The notes under the pieces are model-generated. The model saw only the letters and a list, made by a program, of their open reading frames with translations, made no database searches and was not told the DNA's origin. From positions 1-16,723 of the forward strand of contig DKWV01000055.1 in NCBI GenBank assembly GCA_002491905.1: DNA of 16,723 nt, written 5' to 3'. The position numbers and the translations under genes were made by a program. Shown here piece by piece: positions 1-6,476 of the stretch (position 1 is the first letter of the stretch; every line of letters begins with the position of its first letter). Origin of the DNA: Lachnospiraceae bacterium UBA7143. GTDB taxonomy: Bacteria > Bacillota > Clostridia > Lachnospirales > Lachnospiraceae.

Positions 1-16
1 GAATTTCCTATTATAC

Positions 17-52
17 AAAAAAGATGCAAATTCGACCACGAATTTACATCTT
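17..52 (-). terminator. Strong intrinsic terminator after the AraC regulator gene
   Basis: A 14-bp stem (21-34 with 39-52) is complete on the minus-strand transcript, with one U-G wobble, and is closed by a 4-base loop. On the minus strand it is followed directly by a run of six T (17-22 read as A on the plus strand, partly inside the stem). The run lies on one side only, so it serves minus-strand transcription. It sits about 64 bases past the stop of the AraC gene and should end that two-gene transcript. Confidence 0.9.
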
Positions 53-115
53 AAACGTTTACGTTATTGAATTACCGCCATTCCATCAAATTGCATATTT
101 TTTTAAGTCCATCAA

Positions 116-1042
116 CTACCATCCTTTATAGGCGGATATTTTGTAATCCAACAGTTTCGCCTCATAATTCTCCGGGTGAATTTTCCACTGGTAAGGTGTA
201 ATATCCAACACTTTCTTAAAATTTCTGTTAAAAGTGGATACCGACTGGAAACCGCACCGTTCCGCCACCAGCTCCATGCTGTCTGTGTGCTTCTTCATAT
301 ATTCACAGGCCATCTGCACCCGCACCAGGTTCAGGTAATCGGAGGGTGTCATGTTCATAATTTTCTGAAATACCCTTCTGAAATGGGTCTCCGACATATG
401 GCTGGCCCCCGCCAGATCCCCGATTGTCAGCTCCTCCGCATAGTGTGCACTAATATAATGCAGCGCATAAGAAATCTGGGAAGCACCCCGGCTCTGCTTC
501 CTGACTCTGGCCAGCTTTCCCTGATTCATGCGCGCGATATTGATAAGAAGCGAAAGCATCAGCCCCTTAACGCTCTCCGCATAAAATTCTTTCTTATAGC
601 GCATCTCATCCATAATGCTCTTGATGAGATCGCTCATCTCCGAATACTTAGATGCCTCCACCGCCCATGCCCGGTTGTTAATGATCGCGCCCAAGTCGTC
701 CGCATAGAGAGAATCCTCCCTGTAAACCTCCCGCAGGAAAGCCTCCACATCAATATACAGATATTCCCAGCGGCTCAGGGAAAAGTTATCGCTCGCCGTA
801 TTGTGGGGAAAGTTTCTCGGAATCACGGTGAACATATCCGGCTTGTAGCGTACCGCCTGCTCGTCCAAAACCACTTCGCCGTTCCCGTCATAGCAGAACC
901 CGATCTCCATATAATTGTGAAAGTGCAGGGAATCTGTACCGTACGGGCGTATCCACGCCTCACCCAGCAGGGCCATACATGGCTCGTTCTGGGGAATCTC
1001 ATAGTAGCGGAACTCAATTTCCTGCTTCTTTTTTGCAGCCAT
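116..1042 (-). CDS. AraC-family transcriptional regulator with N-terminal cupin-like sensor domain
   Basis: A 308-residue cytoplasmic DNA-binding regulator of the two-domain AraC/XylS type. Residues about 35-90 form a cupin-like sensor region (HFHNYMEIGF, then DMFTVIPRNFPH), which in this family usually binds a sugar or other small ligand. Residues about 188-290 form the paired helix-turn-helix domain: the first HTH is near 206-227 (LTIGDLAGASHMSETHFRR) and the second near 256-279 (ELVAERCGFQS, then FNRNFKKVLDITPYQW). The C-terminal tail KISAYKGW is of a kind I associate with Lachnospiraceae homologues. The start ATG follows the stop of the upstream small gene by 3 bases. The ribosome site AAGGAA (1049-1054) is made from the last codons of that gene, so translation is coupled. 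The ligand and target genes cannot be read from the sequence; no sugar-utilisation genes lie beside it. Confidence 0.93.
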   Translation of the reverse strand: MAAKKKQEIEFRYYEIPQNEPCMALLGEAWIRPYGTDSLHFHNYMEIGFCYDGNGEVVLDEQAVRYKPDMFTVIPRNFPHNTASDNFSLSRWEYLYIDVEAFLREVYREDSLYADDLGAIINNRAWAVEASKYSEMSDLIKSIMDEMRYKKEFYAESVKGLMLSLLINIARMNQGKLARVRKQSRGASQISYALHYISAHYAEELTIGDLAGASHMSETHFRRVFQKIMNMTPSDYLNLVRVQMACEYMKKHTDSMELVAERCGFQSVSTFNRNFKKVLDITPYQWKIHPENYEAKLLDYKISAYKGW

Positions 1043-1045
1043 CTG

Positions 1046-1228
1046 TTATTCCTTCACTCTATCCAGCTCTGTCAGATTAACCCCTGATGCGGAAAGTATC
1101 ACTTTTAATTCGACATATCTTTCTTTCATCAATTTGTATGCACCTGAATTTTTTTCACATGCCAGCATATAACTTTGTAATCTGGAAAATTCTTCAATAT
1201 TCTTTTGCAACAATTCCTTTTCAGTCAT
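1046..1228 (-). CDS. Small helical protein of unknown function, coupled to the AraC gene
   Basis: A 60-residue acidic, predicted all-helical protein (MTEKELLQKN at the start, LTELDRVKE at the end) with coiled-coil character and no signal peptide or membrane segment. An in-frame ATG lies 8 codons further upstream (1252), but the ribosome site AGGTGA (1233-1238) stands 4 bases before the ATG at 1228, so that start is preferred. The stop is 3 bases before the AraC start and its last codons provide the AraC ribosome site. I do not recognise a named family; it resembles small hypothetical proteins of Lachnospiraceae. It has no SQELD motif, so it is not a Spo0E-type phosphatase. Tight coupling suggests it is made in step with the regulator and might bind it, but this is inference. 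Confidence 0.8.
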   Translation of the reverse strand: MTEKELLQKNIEEFSRLQSYMLACEKNSGAYKLMKERYVELKVILSASGVNLTELDRVKE

Positions 1229-1277
1229 ACAATCACCTACTTTCACAGCCATAACTTATATTAATTGTTACAATGTA

Positions 1278-1306
1278 AGTATAACAAAATATAAGCAGGG
1301 TGTAAA
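1278..1306 (-). promoter_or_regulatory. Near-consensus sigma-A promoter of the small-gene/AraC operon
   Basis: On the minus strand, TTTACA (1301-1306) and TATACT (1278-1283) are separated by exactly 17 bases. Transcription would start near 1271, giving a leader of about 43 bases before the ATG at 1228. An 11-base inverted repeat TTACAATGTAA (1268-1278) overlaps the end of the -10 box and the likely start site, the classic place for a repressor operator. It is short and AT-rich, so it may be chance. Confidence 0.75.
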
Positions 1307-1322
1307 GCCACGAAACAGGACA

Positions 1323-1348
1323 TCCCCCGGCGGTGGAGCGCCGGGGGA
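1323..1348 (-). terminator. GC-rich hairpin after the ammonium transporter gene, possible terminator
   Basis: A perfect 10-bp stem (1323-1332 with 1339-1348) of mostly C and G with a 6-base loop lies about 63 bases past the amt-glnB stop. It would be very stable in either transcript. The minus-strand sequence after it (TGTCCTGTTTCG) is only weakly T-rich, so termination may be inefficient or factor-dependent. The 8-mer GGACATCC occurs as a direct repeat overlapping both outer ends (1318-1325 and 1346-1353). Confidence 0.55.
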
Positions 1349-1410
1349 CATCCGTTCACAAATATATGTTGATTAGGGATATAGGTATAAGCTCATTTAA
1401 TCAGATTTAC

Positions 1411-3177
1411 TCACTCCACATCCTGCAGAGCGGCGAAATCTTCCTCGCCCGTGCGGACCTTGACAACCTTATCCACGTTGTAGACAAAAATCTTGCCGTC
1501 TCCGATATGGCCGGTATAGAGGGCCTTCTTGGCCGCCTCCACCACCGTGTCCACAGGGATTTTGCTGACTACCACCTCGACCTTTACCTTCGGCAGCAAG
1601 GTCGCATCCATCTCTACGCCGCGGTATTTTTCGCCCGCGCCCTTCTGAATGCCGCACCCCATGACCTGTGTCACCGTCATGCCTGTCACGCCCAGATCAT
1701 TCATCGCCTTACGCAGCTTATCATATCTGGAAAGCTTCGCAATAATCGCTACCTTGTACATACCCGTAGCGGATGCCACAGGCACCTGCGCAACCTTCAC
1801 CGCCGCATCCTTCTGTACTGCGGAAGCTGCGTCGTAGTCTTCCACACCGAGACTGGTATTTTCGTTCACATCCATAACCATCGCGCCGGACACATCCATA
1901 ATGCTGAACCCGGAATAGGCCGATGCCAGTCCGTGCTCCGTGGCATCCAGACCTACGATCTCCTCCTCCTGGGAAGCCCGCAGTCCCACCGTCGCCTTAA
2001 TCACCAGAAAGACAATCGTAATGGTCACAAGCGTCCATGCCGCCACCGAGGCAAAGCCGATCATCTGCAGTCCCAGAAGTTTGAAACCGCCGCCGTAGAA
2101 CAGACCCGTGAGCTCCGTGCCGGAAGCATCCGCAATGGAGTAGCCCGGCGCCGTGTTCGTCGCAAAAAGGCCCACCGATATGGTTCCCCAGATACCGTTC
2201 ATCATATGTACCGCTACCGCGCCCACAGGATCGTCGACCCGAAGCTTATAATCCAAAAACCAGACCGCAAACACCACCAGCAGACCCGCTACCGCGCCTA
2301 TCACGATCGCGCCAAACGCATCCGTCACGTCACAGGGCGCGGTGATCGCCACCAGACCTGCCAGGGAAGCGTTCAGACACATGGATACATCGGGCTTGCC
2401 ATATTTAATCCAGGTAAAGATCATACATGTCACGGTTGCCACTGCCGGCGCTATCGTCGTCGTCACAAAGATGGAACCGAGCTGCTCCACGCTCGTTGCC
2501 GCCGCACCGTTAAAGCCGTACCAGCCAAGCCAGAGAATGAACACGCCAAGCGCGCCAAGAGGAATGCTGTGTCCCGGGAAAGCGTTTACCTTCGTTACTT
2601 TGCCGTCTTTATCCGTGTTGAACTTGCCGATACGGGGTCCTAAAATTTTTGCGCCCACCAGAGCGGAGATACCACCTACCATGTGGATCGCACAGGAACC
2701 CGCGAAATCGTGGAATCCGATCTGCGAAAGCCAGCCGCCGCCCCAGATCCAGTGCGCCTCAATCGGATAAATCAATGCCGAGATCACAGCCGAGTAAATG
2801 CAGTAGCTCAGAAACTTTGTCCGCTCCGCCATCGCCCCGGAAACGATCGTCGCCGTGGTCGCACAGAACACCAGGTTGAATACAAAGTTCGACCAGTCAA
2901 AGCTCTCATAGGCTGTGAAAATGTCGAACCCGGGCTTTCCGATCAGACCGACCACATCCTCGCCCAGAAGAAGCCCGAAACCGATCAGGATGAACATCAC
3001 CGTACCAATACAGAAATCCATCAGGTTTTTCATAATGATGTTTCCCGCATTCTTCGCCCTGGTAAAACCCGTCTCCACCATCGCGAACCCAGCCTGCATC
3101 CAGAACACCAGCGCCGCACCGATCAGAAACCAGACGCCAAATATCTGTCCGTTTACAACCTCCATCATTTCTTCCAT
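1411..3177 (-). CDS. Ammonium transporter (Amt) fused to a C-terminal PII (GlnB/GlnK) domain
   Basis: A 588-residue membrane protein that should conduct ammonium inward through an Amt/Mep/Rh channel and carry its own nitrogen-sensing PII domain in the cytoplasm. Residues 10-400 are the Amt part with about 11 membrane spans. Visible landmarks are F104 before the CATTATIVSGAMAER motif, D157-FAGS with H165 (HMVGG), and H324 (VAVHMMNGIWG), the twin-histidine pair of the pore. The Amt C-terminal signature GLDATEHG is at 410-416. A linker of about 55 residues (418-472) joins it to a complete PII domain (473-588) with T-loop GIQKG...EKYRG (509-520), LLPK (527-530), B-loop TGHIGDGK (555-562) and C-loop RTGEED (575-580). 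The position equivalent to the uridylylated Tyr51 of E. coli GlnB is Met523; the tyrosine kept is the Tyr46 equivalent (Y518). The ATG is chosen because GAGGAGG (3186-3192) lies 8 bases ahead. Separate PII partners usually plug Amt pores, so the fusion implies self-gating. Confidence 0.96.
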   Translation of the reverse strand: MEEMMEVVNGQIFGVWFLIGAALVFWMQAGFAMVETGFTRAKNAGNIIMKNLMDFCIGTVMFILIGFGLLLGEDVVGLIGKPGFDIFTAYESFDWSNFVFNLVFCATTATIVSGAMAERTKFLSYCIYSAVISALIYPIEAHWIWGGGWLSQIGFHDFAGSCAIHMVGGISALVGAKILGPRIGKFNTDKDGKVTKVNAFPGHSIPLGALGVFILWLGWYGFNGAAATSVEQLGSIFVTTTIAPAVATVTCMIFTWIKYGKPDVSMCLNASLAGLVAITAPCDVTDAFGAIVIGAVAGLLVVFAVWFLDYKLRVDDPVGAVAVHMMNGIWGTISVGLFATNTAPGYSIADASGTELTGLFYGGGFKLLGLQMIGFASVAAWTLVTITIVFLVIKATVGLRASQEEEIVGLDATEHGLASAYSGFSIMDVSGAMVMDVNENTSLGVEDYDAASAVQKDAAVKVAQVPVASATGMYKVAIIAKLSRYDKLRKAMNDLGVTGMTVTQVMGCGIQKGAGEKYRGVEMDATLLPKVKVEVVVSKIPVDTVVEAAKKALYTGHIGDGKIFVYNVDKVVKVRTGEEDFAALQDVE

Positions 3178-3202
3178 AATTTTTTCCTCCTCAATGTAAA
3201 GA

Positions 3203-3230
3203 AGGCGCCTTGAGTTTCCTCAAAGCGCCT
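3203..3230 (-). promoter_or_regulatory. Leader hairpin of the amt-glnB mRNA with GAAA tetraloop
   Basis: Between the promoter and the ribosome site of the amt-glnB gene, the minus-strand RNA forms a 12-bp stem (3219-3230 with 3203-3214; one U-G wobble) closed by a GAAA tetraloop. The hairpin begins about 12 bases after the expected start of transcription. It is followed by UUCUUUACAUUG, too poor in U for a clear terminator. It may stabilise the 5' end or act as a regulated leader element. The bases CCUUC at its 3' edge (3201-3205) could alternatively pair with GGAGG of the ribosome site. Confidence 0.7.
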
Positions 3231-3247
3231 TTGCTTTTATGACTTGG

Positions 3248-3276
3248 ATTCTAGCACTGTCATTTTGCCGTGTCAA
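3248..3276 (-). promoter_or_regulatory. Near-perfect sigma-A promoter of the amt-glnB gene
   Basis: On the minus strand, consensus TTGACA (3271-3276) stands 17 bases before TAGAAT (3248-3253). TGC directly ahead of the -10 gives an extended -10. Transcription should start near 3241, leaving a leader of about 64 bases that holds the hairpin and the ribosome site. The amt gene therefore has its own promoter and need not depend on the upstream EamA gene. Confidence 0.85.
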
Positions 3277-3298
3277 GCATTTTTTGTATAAATGTATT

Positions 3299-3310
3299 AT
3301 TGTATACAAT
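3299..3310. promoter_or_regulatory. AT-rich palindrome upstream of the amt promoter, possible operator
   Basis: ATTGTATACAAT is a perfect 12-base palindrome about 22 bases upstream of the -35 box. The half-site TTGTAT recurs just before it and ATACAA just after it (to about 3281), making a cluster of TTGTAT/ATACAA arms. The position suits an activator or repressor site. It does not match the GlnR/TnrA box TGTNA-N7-TNACA, and the stretch is very AT-rich, so chance is possible. Confidence 0.35.
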
Positions 3311-3320
3311 TAAATACAAT

Positions 3321-4256
3321 CTATGTCATCTCACGTTCCCCAAAATTCATCTGCGCAAAAATCACAGCCGCAAATACCAGCACACACCCCCAAATTTCCC
3401 GTCCACTCATGGTTTCGTGCAAAAGCAGCATTCCCGCCAGCACGGAAAAAACCGACTCCAGACTCATTAACAGCGAGGCGATGGCGGGATTGATCCCGTT
3501 CTGCCCGACGATCTGCAATGTGTAGCCCACACCGCAGGACATAATGCCCGCATACAAAATCGGAATCCACACGTCGATGCTCCCCAGAGACTGCAGCCAA
3601 GCCGCCGCCCCGGCCTGACGCATCTCTATGCCAAGCATCGGGATCAGCCCCCACACACCGCAGACAAAAAACTGGATACAGGACATCCGCACCCCGTCTA
3701 CCAGAGGGGAAAAATGGTCTACCACCATAATGTGTACGGAAAAGCAGACCGCGCACAAAAGCACCAGCCCGTCACTGAGCTGTAAAGAAAAACCATCTGT
3801 CAGGCACAGAAAATAGAGCCCGGCCACAGCCACGAGAATACTGACCCAGACATTCCACCGGCATTTTTTGCCAAAAAAAATACCAAGCACCGGCACCAGA
3901 AGAATATAGCAGGCCGTCAGAAATCCCGCCTTGCCAGCCGTCGTACCGTAGTACATCCCCATCTGCTGAAGGGTGCTTGCCACAAACAGCACCAGCCCGC
4001 ACAAACTGCCTCCAACCGCCAATGTGCGCCTGTCCGCAGCCGACTGCGGCTTTTTGCCCGCCGTGTACCTGTCCAGAAAAGGTATCACCGGCAAAAGCAC
4101 AAAGCCACCCAAAAAGGATCGAATACAGTTAAAAGTATACGGTCCCGCCGACGTACCGCCCTGTCTCTGTGCCACAAAAGCCACGCCCCAGACAAGGGCT
4201 GTGAGAAGCAGCAAAAGAGAGTTCCTGACCTCTAATCTCAACTTTAGTTTTTTCAT
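3321..4256 (-). CDS. EamA-domain (DMT superfamily) inner-membrane transporter
   Basis: A 311-residue integral membrane protein with ten predicted spans and two EamA repeats, at about residues 11-145 and 160-305. The first repeat begins with the typical LLTALVWGVAFVAQR pattern, and the second ends with NPAIASLLMSLESVFSVLAGMLLLHE and a last span ending FAAVIFAQ. Members of this family export small metabolites, often amino acids; the substrate cannot be told here. An open frame extends to a GTG at 4268, but that GTG lies inside the ribosome site. GAGGTG stands 9 bases before the ATG at 4256, which is therefore the start. The short N-terminus is basic (MKKLKLRLEVR), as expected for an inside location. 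No clear terminator follows it, so some reading into the amt gene is possible. Confidence 0.92.
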   Translation of the reverse strand: MKKLKLRLEVRNSLLLLLTALVWGVAFVAQRQGGTSAGPYTFNCIRSFLGGFVLLPVIPFLDRYTAGKKPQSAADRRTLAVGGSLCGLVLFVASTLQQMGMYYGTTAGKAGFLTACYILLVPVLGIFFGKKCRWNVWVSILVAVAGLYFLCLTDGFSLQLSDGLVLLCAVCFSVHIMVVDHFSPLVDGVRMSCIQFFVCGVWGLIPMLGIEMRQAGAAAWLQSLGSIDVWIPILYAGIMSCGVGYTLQIVGQNGINPAIASLLMSLESVFSVLAGMLLLHETMSGREIWGCVLVFAAVIFAQMNFGEREMT

Positions 4257-4329
4257 CCTGTTTTTCACCTCAAAATGATACGAAACAGATGCGTCAAGCT
4301 TTTCCGCTTACTTTCTACGCACCCAAAAC

Positions 4330-4359
4330 AGTTTACTCCCTTCCTTGTATTTTCGTCAA
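4330..4359 (-). promoter_or_regulatory. Weak candidate promoter for the EamA transporter gene
   Basis: On the minus strand, TTGACG (4354-4359) stands 18 bases before TAAACT (4330-4335), about 74 bases ahead of the EamA start. The -35 is good and the -10 is 4 of 6. No better pair was seen in the 4257-4390 gap. Confidence 0.35.
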
Positions 4360-4368
4360 TGTTGAAGT

Positions 4369-4400
4369 AAAAAATCGTCGCAGCCATACGTCACAGCTGC
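4369..4400 (-). terminator. Possible weak terminator at the end of the GNAT gene
   Basis: On the minus strand GCAGC (4396-4400) can pair with GCTGC (4380-4384) across an 11-base loop that contains the GNAT stop codon. Six T follow after GACGA (4369-4374). The stem is only 5 bp and the T run is displaced by 5 bases, so termination may be partial. Confidence 0.35.
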
Positions 4401-5110
4401 TTCACAAGCACCAAATGCTTGACTTTGTCCAGCTCCGTCTCCCCACTGTATGCAAATCCCAGCTTCTCACAAAGCCTCAGCGATTTCTCGTTCCCCGGCC
4501 GCACAAGAGCCTGTACCCGCTCCATCAGAAGTTCCTCTTTTGCATAGGCGAGAATTGCGCTGCACACCTCGAAAGCATAGCCCTTTCCCTGCCATGACAC
4601 ACCAATCACAAAACCCAGCTCCGGCAGATCATACCCTTCCCGCCAGCTGATCCCGGCTCTGCCGATCACCGCTCCGCTCTCCTTCTCCAGAACCGTCCAC
4701 ATCCCGTAACCGTAAAAAGCATACACCTTCTCGATATAATCCCTTGTATAGGCGATTTCCTCGTCCCTGTCTGCAAAAAGGTCTTCCATATATCTCGTGA
4801 TAGAAGGCTCTACATAAATTCCATAAAAACTGTCCACGTCCTCCACCGTCATCTCCCGCACCCGGCACCGTTTGGTTTCTAAAATTTCCCATGGGAGCCC
4901 CGCCAGCCGTCTGTAGACCAGTTCCAGAGAATCCTTATCCATCTCCTCCAAATCTTCCACCAGCCAGGAAGCCCCCGGAAAGTCCTCACTCTTTATGCCC
5001 TCACGCAGGCACGGCAGAACGTAACAGCCCTCCTTTCGCAGAGAGGCGTAAGCCTCCTTCTCATCCGTAACATACAGGATATCTTTTCCAAAATGATAGG
5101 TTTCCAGCAT
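4391..5110 (-). CDS. GNAT-family N-acetyltransferase with an extra N-terminal domain
   Basis: A 239-residue soluble protein. Residues about 81-239 are a GNAT fold of the RimJ/RimL (Acetyltransf_3) type. It begins with RCRVREMTVEDVDSFYGIY, has the acetyl-CoA pyrophosphate loop in motif A at 169-182 (IGVSWQGKGYAFEV, with Q-G-K-G-Y-A) and motif B with N207 and RLCEKLGF near 212-219. Such enzymes move an acetyl group from acetyl-CoA to an amine of a protein, antibiotic or metabolite; the acceptor is unknown. Residues 1-80 (YHFGKDILYVTDEKEA through LPWEILE) are a separate alpha/beta-looking region that I do not recognise as a named domain. An open frame reaches a TTG at 5116, but the ATG at 5110 with GGAA a few bases ahead is the more likely start. 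The gene begins 46 bases after the kinase stop and probably belongs to the same transcript. Confidence 0.87.
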   Translation of the reverse strand: MLETYHFGKDILYVTDEKEAYASLRKEGCYVLPCLREGIKSEDFPGASWLVEDLEEMDKDSLELVYRRLAGLPWEILETKRCRVREMTVEDVDSFYGIYVEPSITRYMEDLFADRDEEIAYTRDYIEKVYAFYGYGMWTVLEKESGAVIGRAGISWREGYDLPELGFVIGVSWQGKGYAFEVCSAILAYAKEELLMERVQALVRPGNEKSLRLCEKLGFAYSGETELDKVKHLVLVKQL

Positions 5111-5156
5111 AGACAATTCCGACGCTTTCTTATGCCATAAAAGTGTACTGTCTGTT

Positions 5157-6455
5157 TTACTGCGCGGCGGCGCTCTGAAACGGGTTGCATGGAATCATGA
5201 CATCCAGTACAAAATTCCCGTCTTCCGTATAACAAAACATCTCTCCGTTCAGACGTTCCGCCGCCTCTTTTATCGTAATTAGGCCGAAGCCGTGTTCGCT
5301 GCCTTCCTTATCTGTAACGGGCAGTGTTTCCGGCTCCATATGCAGTTCCTCCCGGCACTTGTTTCTGATCCGCATCACAAGATAATTCCTGTTATATTTC
5401 ATTTGGACAGAGACTTCCCGCTTCTCCGTTTCTATCCCCATTAACGCATCACAGGCGTTTTCCAGCCCGTTTGTCAGTATGCGGCACAGATCCATATAGG
5501 GCAGATCCTCCCCGCCGATCTGAACATCCATCCTGCAATCAGCTTCCATTTCCTCGAATTTCTCCGCATAATGAATAAACACCGCATTGATATAGGGATT
5601 TTCGCAAAACTGCCCCCGCAGGACGCCCATCTGTGCCTCTACGCCTGTCAAATAGGTCAGCGCTTCCTCCATTTTGCCGTCCGCCAACAGGCCGGAAAGC
5701 GTTGCCGTATACCCTTTCATATCATGCTTCATCTTGCGGATACGCTGCTGGTTCTCAAGCTGCGCTTCCAGCATATTCTTTTGTTCCAAAAGGCTCCTCG
5801 CCCTCTGCTGCTCCCGATATACCATAAGCTGTCTGTAGAGCGCCGTAAAAATAATGGCGTAGTTAAACAACATCAAAACCAACACCAGCACACAGAGAAA
5901 CACATCCTCCGGACGTTCCGTGATGTTTGTGGGAAACTGCACCACTACCACCAGCAGAACATAGTACAGCATGGTCATTCCCGCGAAAGCCCCCCAGCCC
6001 TTTCCCACTTCTTTCTGCAATTCCAGATAGGGCTTTCTCAAATACCGCCACGCCAGATATTCCAACAGTGGAAAGGCAATCAGGCGGCTCGCCAGCAGCA
6101 GGACATATTTCCCTCCTCCAAGGTAATGATCCATCAGATTGGTGACCGCCATGACCCACAGACAGGTTGTGTCCGCCAGACAAAAGGACAACATAAACTT
6201 AAACCGTTTATCCGCGCTCATCACATAGAAAAAGATAAAACTGGGTATGGAGCAGGTAAACAGAAAAATCTTGGAAAGCGTATCGAAACCCAGCAGGATC
6301 AGACCCATTCCGTTTGCCACCATCAAAAATCCCATGCCCACAGCTGCCGCCACTATAGTCTTTTTGCGGGTAAACCGCGACCGAAACAGCATGAGGAACA
6401 GAAAAATAACATGAAACATCGCCCAAAATATGGATAAATCCCTCAGTATTATCAT
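5157..6455 (-). CDS. GHKL-domain (AgrC-like) sensor histidine kinase
   Basis: A 432-residue membrane kinase. Residues 1-205 hold about six hydrophobic spans (near 5-25, 34-56, 62-80, 86-108, 117-137, 158-173, with a last one at 185-205) with only short loops, as in AgrC and ComD peptide sensors. A coiled-coil linker follows (212-240, rich in Q, E, R). H244 in RKMKHDMKGY is the phosphorylated histidine. The ATPase domain (about 318-422) shows the N-box ILTNGLENACDAL (N329, N333, D336) and the G-box HGFGLITIKEAAERLNG (G389, G391). It therefore looks catalytically complete. The ATG at 6455 is fixed by AAGGAGG (6461-6467) 5 bases ahead and lies 21 bases after the stop of the giant surface-protein gene. 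No LytTR response regulator and no peptide precursor gene are seen, so its partner must be encoded elsewhere. The input signal is unknown. Confidence 0.92.
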   Translation of the reverse strand: MIILRDLSIFWAMFHVIFLFLMLFRSRFTRKKTIVAAAVGMGFLMVANGMGLILLGFDTLSKIFLFTCSIPSFIFFYVMSADKRFKFMLSFCLADTTCLWVMAVTNLMDHYLGGGKYVLLLASRLIAFPLLEYLAWRYLRKPYLELQKEVGKGWGAFAGMTMLYYVLLVVVVQFPTNITERPEDVFLCVLVLVLMLFNYAIIFTALYRQLMVYREQQRARSLLEQKNMLEAQLENQQRIRKMKHDMKGYTATLSGLLADGKMEEALTYLTGVEAQMGVLRGQFCENPYINAVFIHYAEKFEEMEADCRMDVQIGGEDLPYMDLCRILTNGLENACDALMGIETEKREVSVQMKYNRNYLVMRIRNKCREELHMEPETLPVTDKEGSEHGFGLITIKEAAERLNGEMFCYTEDGNFVLDVMIPCNPFQSAAAQ

Positions 6456-6476
6456 CTGTTCCTCCTTACCGAAACG

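Noticed and set aside
8..40. TATAAT just past the terminator as a promoter for a gene beyond the left edge
   Set aside because: The -10 is perfect but the -35 position (TGGTCG) is poor and lies in the terminator stem; the downstream gene is outside the window.
45..66. A cre-like catabolite box around TAAACGTTTA
   Set aside because: It partly fits the CcpA site, but it lies between the AraC stop and its terminator, has mismatches at both ends, and no promoter is near.
1046..1228. Spo0E-type aspartyl phosphatase because of its small size and an ELD motif
   Set aside because: The conserved SQELD signature is missing and ELD lies at the extreme C-terminus.
1333..2643. A 436-codon open frame on the plus strand
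   Set aside because: It lies opposite the clear amt-glnB gene; its product is Arg/His-rich with no domain and no ribosome site, typical of an antisense shadow.
5571..6437. A 288-codon plus-strand frame opposite the kinase
   Set aside because: His/Gln/Arg-rich without domain features; the minus strand encodes a complete GHKL kinase with a perfect ribosome site.
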